Source of the DNA: Heterostelium album PN500
Lineage: Eukaryota; Evosea; Eumycetozoa; Acytosteliales; Acytosteliaceae
NCBI RefSeq assembly: GCF_000004825.1
Contig: NW_008805097.1
Span: 1 to 64,000, forward strand
Direction of reading: 5' to 3'
Length of the DNA: 64,000 nucleotides
Numbering within the stretch: position 1 is the first letter of the stretch; every line of letters begins with the position of its first letter. A model generated the notes under the pieces. It ran no database searches, had not been told where the DNA came from, and saw only the letters and a list, made by a program, of their open reading frames with translations. Both the position numbers and the translations under genes were made by a program. Of the stretch, positions 23,682 through 34,155 are shown in pieces.

Positions 23682-25691
23682 TTATCTTAATGATTTTAGC
23701 TTGGTTGTCTTTGTATAACCTTTGTTATTAGTAGTACTACTATTGTTGGCTACAACAGGTGTTGATGTTGTATTGCTTGAAATAACTGTATCTTTAATTG
23801 GATTGCTCTTTTTTGGTACTTTTGGAGTTGTTTGTGTTGTTGTTGTTGTAGTTGCTGTATTATTCTTTGATTCCTTTAGCTTAGAAGCAGCTGGCTTTGG
23901 ATTGGTAGCAGTTGTAGTTGTGGTTGAAGTAGTCGTAGTAGAAGTTTGTTGTGGTTGTTCTTTCTTTTGTTGATTTCTCTTTTTAGATTTGTTGTTGTTT
24001 GTTGAAGTTGGTTGTTCTGTGGTGGTGGTAGTAACACTGGTTGCTGGTGCTGCTTTAACTTTTGTTGGTGTATCAACAATCGGTGCAATTACTTTCGATA
24101 CTTTAGCAGCGGCTTTAGCGGTTGCCTTTGTCATGTTCTTGTTTGCTTTCTCAGTGACTTCCTTCATCTTGTTCAACTGTTGCTTTACAGTGGATACCGA
24201 TGGCATTACATCACCTTCCTTTACAGTCTGTGTAACGATTCTATCTAAAAGATTCTTATTAACTTTTTTCAATTCTTCAATCTCTGATTTCAACTTGCTT
24301 ATCTCTTCATTGCTATTATTACTACTATTATTATTACTATTTACATTATTATTAACAACTTTTGATGATGATGATGATGATGACGACGATTGTTGATTTA
24401 ATGATAGATTCAAATGAGATTGGAATGGGTTGTATGATTGTTGAAGTTGTTGAGTGGAGTAGCTGTTTGGTTGTTGGATGCTTTTCAACTTGGCTTGCAG
24501 TGGTTGTTTGGCGTCGACCGGACTGATGAACTTCTCGAATGGATGTAGTGGGTCGTAGTTCTTACGGTTGTCACCAGACATGTTGATATTGAGCAGATCG
24601 ATCGGTTTCATCGTAACGATGATAGAGGAGATCGATCCTTTGATATTGGTGAGTGATCTAACGATCTGACGACTGTAAGTATCCCAGATGTTGACGGATC
24701 CATCGGTGGCACCACTCACAAGTAGCGAACCATCCATAGACAACGCCAAAGTAGTCAACGGCTTGGTATGTCCAATGAATATCTTTTTCATTTGCGATGA
24801 CATCTCGCTTGATGTTTGTGATACAAACGATTGTTGGTTGTTACCGTTACCACCGCTTTCAAGTGGCGATACACTTTGATTCAAATTAACAAGATCGGTT
24901 TGATAGATAATACCATCACCTCCACCGACATAAACAGAAGTCTCTGCAGCATCTACAGTCACAGTTGTCAAGTAAGTCGGGTAAACGATTGAAGCAATCG
25001 ATTTTCCTTGTACCAGATCCCATACTCTACAGGTTCTATCGAGTGAAACCGAGTAGAATCTAGAATTGAATCCACCATATCCACAATGTATAGCAGTGAT
25101 ACCAAGAGCATGATCTGAAAATGATTGTTTTACTCTTAAAACAGTTTGTTCTCTATCTAAAATACTAAAATAATTATAACAAATATTATTAATATATATA
25201 ATTTGCCGGCAATAATAATGGTTGGTTAGCATTTACCTTTCTAATGACCAACAATTGATGACACCATCGTCACCACCGGTAAGAAGGAATGAATCGTCTT
25301 TGGTGAATGTCACAGCAGTGATCTTACTGTAGTGTGCTTCGAATACACGGAGGAGTGCACCGGTTGAAGCCTCCCAGATATAGACGGAACCACCGTGTGA
25401 TCCCATCGCTACGTAGTTGGCGTCGGACGAAGCTGCGATCGGTCCGGAACGCTCTTGAATCGGTGTCTTGTGAAGTGGTTGATCTTTTCGCCACGAGTAA
25501 AAGTGTACCATTGCTTTGTTGGCCTGAGCAGCAACAAAGTACTCACTGCCAACCAAACACATTCCATTCAACTCTGCACAGCCATTGTGATAGGTCGATT
25601 GTAACGTTCCGTTTCTCAAGTCGTACAACAAGATCGAGTTGTCTTCTTTCGTTGCAACAACTACAACTTCATTATTTGTAAAAACAACCAT
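23682..25691 (-). CDS. WDR18/IPI3-type WD40 protein, 645 aa
   Basis: Exon 1 is 25237-25691 and exon 2 is 23682-25164, joined in phase 2. At least six WD40 repeats occupy residues 1-310, for example GSHGGSVYIWEASTGALLRV, LTGGDDGVINCWSLE, YSVSLDRTCRVWDLVQG and VSGATDGSVNIWDTYSRQIV. The repeat layout and the NGMCLVGSEYFVAAQANKAM segment fit WDR18/Ipi3, which works with PELP1/Ipi1 and TEX10 (Rix1 complex) in 60S ribosome maturation. Beyond the propeller a coiled coil (ISKLKSEIEELKKVNKNLLD) and a Thr/Ala/Lys-rich tail make it longer than human WDR18 (432 aa). The 3' end is 98 bases from SEC10, convergent. Confidence 0.82.
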
Positions 25692-26028
25692 ACTATATAC
25701 TATTTAATTAATATTTAATAAAAAACAAAAAACAAAATAATTATTATTAATTTACATTTTCGTTCGTTTTTTTATTATTTCCAAAAAAATAATTAATTTT
25801 TATATTTTTTTTTTTCAATTTTTTCTGATCAGCTGAAAAAAAAAAATTGCCCGAATTCGATTGTGTGAGTGAAAAAATACTTACGTGCATACAATGAATG
25901 GCTTGATAGTTTGATCAAAGAAAATCTGATTGTTGTTTCGTTATTTTTGTATATTTTATATATTTATTTAAAAATTTAGATTTTAGATAGATTGGAATTC
26001 TAAATTATATAACTATACAAAGAAGGAA
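25692..26028. other. divergent promoter region
   Basis: A/T-rich spacer between the WDR18-like gene and the next plus-strand gene; no gene seen. Confidence 0.6.
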
Positions 26029-26730
26029 ATGCAGAGATCATTTATAAGATTCAGTCAACCTTTGATCAGAAGATCAACAGTGGCAACACCAAGCTTAACA
26101 ACATCAGCTTCATCAGCATCTTTTTTGAAATTCAACACAAACAGTAGTAAAACCTCAACACCATTAGCATCATTCTCATCATCCTCACCGAAATCACTAA
26201 CAACCATCCCATCAACCAATAATAATATGAAAATAAATTTGTAGGTTCATTTTCAATCGATAGATAGACTTAAAAATGACAAAAAAAAAGATGGTTGTCA
26301 AATGTCATATCTATATTTATCTAAGAGCATTTATTCATTAAATAACTAACTATTATCGATGATTACTTATTATTTATTAATAATTGTAGAAGATTTTTAA
26401 GTGAAGCTGGACTTTCTTTGTATTCTTGCATGTCTGATGATGATGGTGGGTGATTTTAATCAACTTTCTTTAGCACATATCATTTAAATAATAATAATAA
26501 TAATAACTAAACGAATCTCATCTCAACAATACAATAATAACTTTATTTTTTATTTAATTAATTATAAATATATTTTATATATTATATTTTTGTTATTGTT
26601 TTTTTATTATATTTCTATTCTTTTCTCTTTCAACAACCAACACCATTTAAAAAAAAAACAATAATACCCAAAAAAACAATATAACTATAGGATGAATGTT
26701 GGTATTGTATATATTGTTTGTTCATTATAA
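26029..26730 (+). CDS. small protein with mitochondrial-type presequence, about 90-103 aa
   Basis: Exon 1 is 26029-26240 (MQRSFIRFSQPLIRRSTVAT...), rich in Arg, Ser and Thr and without acids, like a mitochondrial targeting peptide. Exon 2 starts at 26390 (RFLSEAGLSLYSCMSDDDGG). It either ends at a TGA at 26451-26453, or splices at 26450 to a short last exon 26691-26730 (MNVGIVYIVCSL). The second reading uses a GTGATT donor and a 241-base intron, so it is less certain, but it gives a hydrophobic end. I do not recognise the family. Confidence 0.5.
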
Positions 26731-27223
26731 TTATTACGAATTCGAATTCCTGTTTTAACTAACTTGATCACTTATTATCATAATAATATAGGTGGTTAAT
26801 AATAATTAAATGTATATAAATAGTTAATAATAATAAAATAATAAAAGTTGTCAAAAACCAAACACTTATAAAATCATCACTTTTTTCTTTCATACACAAT
26901 CACTTTATTTCATTATTCAATAGCATTTCATTAACATATGATATTTTTGATTAAAATAATATAGGAAGTTAATTTGAAATAATAATCTTTTTTAGGCGAT
27001 AATATAAATAAAATAAATTAAATTAAAAATATAATAAACTGTGAGATAAATGTTTATTATTTTCCCAATCCTCACACTTTTTTTATGTTCAAAATTGTTT
27101 TTACCAAAACGATGATTCACATGATTGTTTTACACACAATGAATCTACCTTTCCTAAGAAAAATAAATTAAGCTTATATATTGTTAATATTTTATAGTTA
27201 TAAAAAAATATATATAAATATAA
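26731..27223. other. A/T-rich spacer
   Basis: No coding potential; ATAATA and TAAATA runs only. Confidence 0.6.
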
Positions 27224-29768
27224 ATGAGCTTAAGACAATTTGTTTTTATTTTGGTGATTGGATATTTCTTGAGCATCTACAATGTTTATAGGAAACAACA
27301 ATTACAACGTGATATTCGACTAGAGGAGATAGTAGATCATTCCATTATCAACAGCAACAACAACAACAAAAATAATATTAATAATATTAATAATAATAAT
27401 GATCAATTCTCATTTGAAGATCCAATCACTTTTAATATTACATTAAATAACTTTAGTGAGGCACTCAGCAACTATCAGATTGTAATAGTACAGGATAGTC
27501 GAGCAGTCCGTACAAACGAATCCAATGTTGATTTCGAAAAATTGAATCAGCTGCTAGCCGGACAGAATTTATCAGATAGAGTAGCATTCACCAGATTAAA
27601 ATGTATAGGTTATGAATATCCATGTAAAGCCATGCATTATTACAGTTATGTGTCGATGTTTGTTCGATACGATCCCGCTGAGCATACAACTGACAGCCAT
27701 CATCGACTTTTAATGGAATACAATCCAAATCTAAAAAAAGGGGAGATACCAACAACACACTTTGTGAGAGATATATTCCGTGAAATCAATATTGAATATT
27801 TAATGGAGAGAATTCATTTGTAATGTATACCAATAACAACGACAACAACTACATCAAAATTCTTTCATTCGTTAAATAAACTAACTAAATTTATTTATTT
27901 AAATTCTAAAGTGAGTTGTCTCCAAGGATTACAGTTTTAAATACAATTGATGAGTATAATAGATTAATAAATAATGTCAAGTATTCAATCATTGGTGTAT
28001 TTAGCAATAAGGATAATCATCATTATCAATGGTTTGATAATATAACAAAGTCGATTGCATCAACCAAGTTTACTGTTATATTTACAGATAATAGCAATAA
28101 CATTGGAAATATTGATAGTAGTAATAGTGATAATAAGTTATTACATTATTTAAATATCGATAACTTTAAAGATGATGATTCTTATATATTAGTAGTAAAT
28201 AGTGATATAGAGTATAATCATCATATTTTTAAACAATATCAAGTAAATAATTATAATGATTTAGAATCATTTATTAGATCATTCAGTATTAAACCAATGA
28301 TAAACGATTATACCGATTTAGGACATGATTTGGTAACATTGAATAGATATAGACCCAATGATAGTAATTATAATAACAATGCATTTCCAATAATATTCAT
28401 ATTTTGTGAAGATAATCAATATGAATCATTTAAGCAACAACTATTACCAATTGCATTAAATTACAGTGGACAAGTATCAACCATTGTTAGTCAACAAAAT
28501 AGTAAATATCCAAATGCTTTATTTATAGATAAACAAAATATTAGATATAATTATAATTATAGTAGTAATAGTAATAAAAGTAGTAATGATAGTTCAGCTA
28601 TTAAAATTGATATTGAATCATTTGAGCAATGGATAAATCAATGTTTGAATAGTACATCCAAATTATATAGGAGAATGTATGATATAGAAAATGATACAAT
28701 CGATTCATTCATGTCAGACCATAAGGTAACATTGTTGTTATTTTATTATCATTGGGATGGACATAGCAAGAAATTGCAACGAACTAGTTTGGTAGAGATT
28801 GTGTCCGAATTAAATGATGATATGAACATTGCAATCGGTCGTGTAGATTGCGAAAAAAACAAACAACTTTGCGAGCATTTCAATGTCACTGGTACTCCAA
28901 CCATATATACACATAGCAATCAGACATATCAACTATCAAGATGTATTAATAGATCTAAAGCTGCACTATATTATTATATCTATCAGTAAGTCAAGTCTAT
29001 TTAGAAGAATAGTTTTCAATAGTATTATTATTGAATTAATTATAAATATATAGTACATTAGATCCAATTATGAGAAATGAACAACAATTATTTAGATATC
29101 TTAAAGATATTAATAATTTTGTTGTTGCATTTGTTGGACCGAGTGGGTACGATTCGGAACTATATAAATTGATGAGCAGTGACAAATACTCGAAATATGG
29201 ATATTTACATACATACATTTTCTATGTATTTAATAATGAAGAATTGGTTAGTAAATTTAGTAGTTTGGCCAATGGTTCACCAAATGTTGTTGGTTTCATC
29301 AATGGTAAATCACCTGTTGATTTCAATTCACGATATGGTGATATCAATATAAATAACAATAATAATAGTAGCAAACTATCAAAATTTGTGAAAATCTATG
29401 CAACAGAACCACCAGACTATATCCAGAGTATTGATAATATTGATAGGGAGCTTTGTAATGAAATGCCATGTTTGATTCTCATAGAAGATAACCATTGTTT
29501 TGCTTTTATTGAATCATTGGCAACACAACTTCAAGGAGAGGTTCAAGTTTATTATCTTAGTCATTATGGAAAACAACACTCATTCGGTGTTGATTGTTCG
29601 AATATATTGGTTTTGTTTTACAATGGATCGACATATCGACCATTCTCAGTGGATATTAATTGTGACCAAAGATCAATAGATTCAACTGCAATTCTTCAAT
29701 GGATAAAACATTCAATTGACAATCAAACTTTTTTAAAGATTAAAGATAGAATAAACCAAAGAGATTAA
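27224..29768 (+). CDS. ER-type multi-thioredoxin-fold protein with redox-dead PDI site, 794 aa
   Basis: Exons are 27224-27819, 27912-28985 and 29054-29768, GT-AG and in frame. Residues 5-22 are hydrophobic (FVFILVIGYFLSIYNVY), a signal peptide or signal anchor, and many NxS/T sites suggest a secretory-pathway lumenal protein. At residue about 476 the segment FYYHWDGHSKKLQ matches the PDI active site (FYxPWCGHCKKL) with both Cys replaced. It is followed by IGRVDCEKNKQLCEHFNVTG and a cis-Pro GTPT. So this is a PDI-family a-type domain that cannot do thiol-disulfide exchange. The N-terminal part (TRLKCIGYEYPCKAM) and C-terminal part (VVAFVGPSGYDSEL) also read as thioredoxin-like folds. It ends NQRD, not KDEL. 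A chaperone-like role is inference. Confidence 0.75.
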
Positions 29769-30170
29769 TCCAATAAATTCGTATATTATAGTCGTACTTG
29801 TATTTTTTGGTGTTTCCAATATAAATCTATTGATCGAGTAAATGAAATACCAAATTTTCCTTTATTTCTGAAAAACTTTTCTAATAGACATTTTAATTAT
29901 CTCCAGTTCAATTACTATTATTATTTCGTTAATCAATGTTTGAAGTTCGCATTTCTACTATATTATCTAATTTGATTCTCTTTTGAAATTCCTCCTCTAT
30001 CTTTGAATGTTTCTAGGCTTCTTTCTTTCAAGATTTTTAAATATTAGAACTCTTTAAAGTTAGTTATTAGTTATATATTTTTTTCAACTGTTTTAGTTTT
30101 CAAAACAATCAACTTATTACGACAAAAGACAACTTAAGTATAAATTCGTTAAATATACATATTTATTATA
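29769..30170. terminator. convergent 3' flanks
   Basis: A/T-rich spacer between the PDI-like gene and the ankyrin gene; nothing recognised. Confidence 0.4.
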
Positions 30171-32090
30171 TTATTCTTGGGTTGTTTTACTTATGAATTG
30201 ATCAAGTACTTCTTTACATTCCAATGAGTATGGGTATTTTTCAGTGAATCGATCATCATTTTGAAGTTGAGAGACTAGATTCAATGATTCCGAGGAATAA
30301 ACCATGAAATCTAGAATCCAACTGAGAGCTTGGTGATAGTTGTATCGGAATAGATGTTCATATACATACTTTGTTAAGTTTACATTGCAAACTTTTGGAT
30401 CGATCATATATTGAATGAGATCCAATCTTCCAGATTTGATTGCATATTTGATTGCTGTGTCGGAACACTTTACCCTGTGTTGTGTACACTCCATTATTTT
30501 CTTTACCAAATCTAGATTACCATGAAATGCTGACCATTCAAGTAATGTTGGAGAATCGATTCCCTCTGTTCTATTATCGACCAACCACTCTACAATTTCA
30601 AAGTGATTATTACATGCAGCATCTTCAAATGCCATTTTTGAACATCCTTCACTTCTATTCTCATGTAAAAATATAACAACGTCAAACTGACCTGTATTAG
30701 CTGCTCGATCCATAGCCAAGCTGGTACAGCCTTCTTTTCTATTGAAGTGGAACCATTGTGTTATCTCTAAGCCATAGGCAGCAGCACAATCCATTGCCTC
30801 TGGTAGACAGCCATCACTTCTGTTCTCATGTAACCATTTGATGATTTCTAATCGTCCATGTTTAGCAGCCCAATCTATAGCATTTTCGAATAAACTTGAT
30901 TCATTACCTTGACTTTTATTAATCCATTTAACAATATCCAAGTATCCGTTGGAGACTGCTGTTTCTAGAGAATGTTGTTGAATAGGATGTGTTGTATTCT
31001 CGCTGATCCATTGCGCTGTTTCCAAATGTCCGTATTTTATGGCTTCTTGAAGTGCACTGTCATAGTCTTGACTAACTTGGTTTCCAACCAAAAAGAGCAC
31101 TGCTTCCAAGTGACCATTGGCAGAAGCATATGCAGTTGCCTGTGATCCACAAGTACAGGTGGTGTTTTCCTGAAGCCATCTTAACATTGCCACATTGCCA
31201 CATGACGCAGCCAAGACAAACACCGAAGTAGAACACTCTTTCATTCCGTTGCTATGTAGCAGTTTCAATATATCATAACGATTGAATTTCACAGCACAAT
31301 CGAAGATAGTACACGTTCCAATTAGATTATCCCAATCGGTTTTCAATATCTCTTCTTCATATTTCGTTCTGTGCTTTTTGATCATGTATTCGATGACATG
31401 GATATGTCCACCTCTGGTAGCATATCGGCAGATTTGACTTTTCTCTAGATCTTCGGTGCGATTCGCCATAAGATATTCTATGGCTTGCAGACTACCGGTG
31501 AACGCAGCAGCTTCCAAAGTCTTAAAAGGAATATTGGCACTTTGAAGATTAACTAGATTCAGTTCCAATCCACGACATTTCTCAACAAAGAATTTCAACT
31601 GCTCCAAATTATCTGAGAGCGCAGATTTGATCATAGCACTATGATAATCCCAGCCGGTTGGCGGTCTCTTGAATGTAGCTAGTAGATGTCGGACCATGTC
31701 GAATCTACCATATTGTGCAGCACCACGCAAAACACTATTGATACACATGTAGTTTTCAATGAAAAGATTGTTGTAATCCGATCTAGTTCTCTTTTCTTTT
31801 TCCATGTGTATTTTGAATCGATAGATTAAAAACTCTAGCATCTCTACACTGCAGTGCTGAATAGAATAGCTGATGATAGTTTCTGTCTCATTGAAGCTGT
31901 TTCTATAGTTGATTGTCAAATACTCTTTTAGGTGATCATAGTATCGATTACCTGCTAATACATGTGGAAGTCTAATTAATTGATTCCACTTGTAAGTTGT
32001 TTGGCCTCTACCAAACTCTCTAACATATCGAAATATTAAATTATTTATATATCTATTGTTAAACACTGTTGAATATAAAATACTATTCAT
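30171..32090 (-). CDS. ankyrin-repeat protein, 639 aa, single exon
   Basis: One uninterrupted exon with an ATG at 32090. Residues from about 85 to the end are ankyrin-type repeats of about 30 residues in the divergent dictyostelid style, for example GHLETAQWISENT, GYLDIVKWINKS, GRLEIIKWLHENRSDGC, GQFDVVIFLHENRSEGC and NHFEIVEWLVDNRTEG. The N-terminus (MNSILYSTVFNNRYINNLIF) resembles the conserved head of the large ankyrin family in social amoebae, where a short helical region precedes the repeats. The family is highly expanded and its roles are mostly unknown; the repeats bind protein partners. Confidence 0.85.
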   Translation of the reverse strand: MNSILYSTVFNNRYINNLIFRYVREFGRGQTTYKWNQLIRLPHVLAGNRYYDHLKEYLTINYRNSFNETETIISYSIQHCSVEMLEFLIYRFKIHMEKEKRTRSDYNNLFIENYMCINSVLRGAAQYGRFDMVRHLLATFKRPPTGWDYHSAMIKSALSDNLEQLKFFVEKCRGLELNLVNLQSANIPFKTLEAAAFTGSLQAIEYLMANRTEDLEKSQICRYATRGGHIHVIEYMIKKHRTKYEEEILKTDWDNLIGTCTIFDCAVKFNRYDILKLLHSNGMKECSTSVFVLAASCGNVAMLRWLQENTTCTCGSQATAYASANGHLEAVLFLVGNQVSQDYDSALQEAIKYGHLETAQWISENTTHPIQQHSLETAVSNGYLDIVKWINKSQGNESSLFENAIDWAAKHGRLEIIKWLHENRSDGCLPEAMDCAAAYGLEITQWFHFNRKEGCTSLAMDRAANTGQFDVVIFLHENRSEGCSKMAFEDAACNNHFEIVEWLVDNRTEGIDSPTLLEWSAFHGNLDLVKKIMECTQHRVKCSDTAIKYAIKSGRLDLIQYMIDPKVCNVNLTKYVYEHLFRYNYHQALSWILDFMVYSSESLNLVSQLQNDDRFTEKYPYSLECKEVLDQFISKTTQE

Positions 32091-32143
32091 TATATATTGT
32101 TAAATTAATATTTTTTGGCTTGTTGACTTTGACGGTTTTCGTC

Positions 32144-32256
32144 AAAAATTGAATTCAATACATTTAAACACTATTGTATGCAAACGAACTTCCAGAAAAT
32201 TAACACACTTTGATTTTGATTTTTAGTAATTTTTTTTTTTAATCTATCACTTTTAG
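32144..32256. repeat. dispersed repeat copy 2
   Basis: Matches 20195-20310; the best block is GCAAACGAACTTCCAGAAAA onward, near 32178-32225. It starts about 54 bases upstream of the ankyrin gene's ATG, so both copies sit in the 5' flank of a minus-strand gene. Confidence 0.75.
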
Positions 32257-32456
32257 ATAAGATAATTAGTGTTGCTAATAATAAGTTTAAAGTTAAACTT
32301 TCAAAACAAAAGCATGATATCATTCTTGGAGTGAGTTGGATATCTCCTTCTCAATTAAACAGATTCTTTTTCATTAATTGCAAGCATGGAGCTAACCTCT
32401 TTGTTAAAGAAAGAAAGAAGTGCATATGGTTGTTGATTAATATTTTATTAGATTAA
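32220..32456 (+). pseudogene. open frame of 78 codons without a start, possible gene remnant
   Basis: Plus-strand 32220-32456 is open and ends in TAA. It reads, among others, KQKHDIILGVSWISPSQLN and CKHGANLFVKERKKCIWLL, which is not low-complexity. No ATG opens it; a TTTTAG acceptor-like site lies at about 32251-32256. The opposite strand offers a competing spliced reading: exon from an ATG near 32569, donor GTAAAT near 32490, acceptor near 32404, ending FN and a stop. They cannot both be right. A decayed gene or chance frame are both possible. Confidence 0.25.
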
Positions 32457-33460
32457 ATCATTAAATTATTTGACCAAAAATGCATTTACCTCTCTTTGCT
32501 TGTCAAGTAAGACATCAGAGTTCAAGATTTTAATGCCAACAATGAATTCCACTGAAGCTATTTTCATGATATTATCTTCTAAAGTTCTATAGAATTTTAA
32601 ATAGAGATTTCTATTTGTTTGTATTTTTGTAAAGAATTTTTTGAAAATTGTATCTGAAATTTATTATCCTATAATTTTACTTTATTTCTAGTTCTTATTG
32701 CGAATAAGGTACTCAAACATCTGATGCCCTATCTTTTATAGGTAATCATTTTTTTTAGAAAAATATATTTTATTTTTTTCTTCATCAGAATGAAAGGGTA
32801 ATCCCAGGAAGGAGAGCCAGTTATTTTATATCCTTAAATTTTAAAAAATGAATCTATATGATAAAATACAATCAAAGCACAGTAATTTTTCTTTTTTTTT
32901 TTCAAGAATATCTTGATTTCTTTCCGAATCGCATAAGAGATTGAATTGAAGAATTTTATCAACTCAAACTAAGCCAATAAATAAACAAACAGATACAGTC
33001 AAACATACTATAAATCAGTACCAATTTATTTCATGTCTGGATGTTAGAAAAAAAAAAATTAAGCTTATTAATTCATTGATAAAAAAAAGTGAAAAATCTG
33101 TTTTCTCAAAAAAAATTAAAAAAAAAAAGTATAAATAGAAACGTGTTTGGTTCGTAATTGGCATGACTACAAATAAGTCAAACCATAACTGATATCTCTA
33201 TAGACAGATAAATTTAAACACAACAAAACAACAACATATGTTATCAATAGACAGGACTTGAATAATAATAATACCCATCCAAAATGCTATAGAATGGAAT
33301 GATTGGTTAGCCAAAAAGTATAAAAGTGTATGTTTTTTTAATTTTATTTCATTGATTTTGAACATCTTTTGACTAATAAGGTAAATAAATGTTCAAATCA
33401 TACATTTCCATTTCCGTTTAAAGTAAATACAATCAAAGAACTTACCTACCTTCCTTCCTT
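32457..33460. other. A/T-rich intergenic region
   Basis: Apart from the ambiguous frames at its left end I see nothing convincing. Oligo-A runs near 33050-33125. Confidence 0.5.
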
Positions 33461-33733
33461 TCATTGTTTTGTGTTTAATTTATTTTTCAATTTAACTTCG
33501 TGCTCCACACAACAAAATTGACATTTACAGTCGACACAGATGATTCGAGCATTCTCCGACATCCCAATACTGTCTGTAGGTGGTCGAAAACAACAAAAAC
33601 TAATTCCTAACATTTTACAAGTTAGTTCCAACGAACTTGTACAATTGGTTTTTGCTGTTGTTACTCTTTTGAAACAAAATTGTGTACCTTTTGTGATGCA
33701 GCCTATATAATACTTTTTGTTATATTTGGGCAT
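33461..33733 (-). CDS. small Cys-rich protein, 90 aa, unknown
   Basis: A single exon from an ATG at 33733. It has nine cysteines, including FCCF and CVDCKCQFCC. The N-terminus is basic (MPKYNKKYYIGC) with no signal peptide. The spaced C-x2-C and CC pairs could bind zinc or form disulfides, but the pattern matches no zinc finger I know. Less low-complexity than flanking DNA, hence probably coding. Family unknown. Confidence 0.45.
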   Translation of the reverse strand: MPKYNKKYYIGCITKGTQFCFKRVTTAKTNCTSSLELTCKMLGISFCCFRPPTDSIGMSENARIICVDCKCQFCCVEHEVKLKNKLNTKQ

Positions 33734-34155
33734 GTACTCATACTACTAAAGTTTATTTGACCAATGAGATTTGATTTTAATGAAATTGGTTTAACTTTTA
33801 TACTTTGATATCAACCGGTATCGACTCATCTCATAATCAACTCATTTTATAGATTCATTATTACCAATCATCATTTTCATTTTTAATGTTATCATTTTCC
33901 AACATTTGATGGTTTAACCAACCAAAGTTACCTGATTTTAAAAACATATTATAAAAGTACATAATTCTGAATACATTAATATATAAATATTATTTAAACA
34001 TGCTCCACTTTTTGTTTAGTATTTCAAAAAATAATCATCTTTTATAAATATGTTCTATTTTCATTCAAAATAGCTTCACATCATATATATATTTATAACT
34101 ATTTGTAAATAATTTTAAATAAACTAACTTATGTTTTAACATATATATTTATATA
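33734..34155. promoter_or_regulatory. divergent promoter of the polyketide synthase and Cys-rich genes
   Basis: A/T-rich with ATATATATTTAT stretches just before the PKS start; no specific site recognised. Confidence 0.4.
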
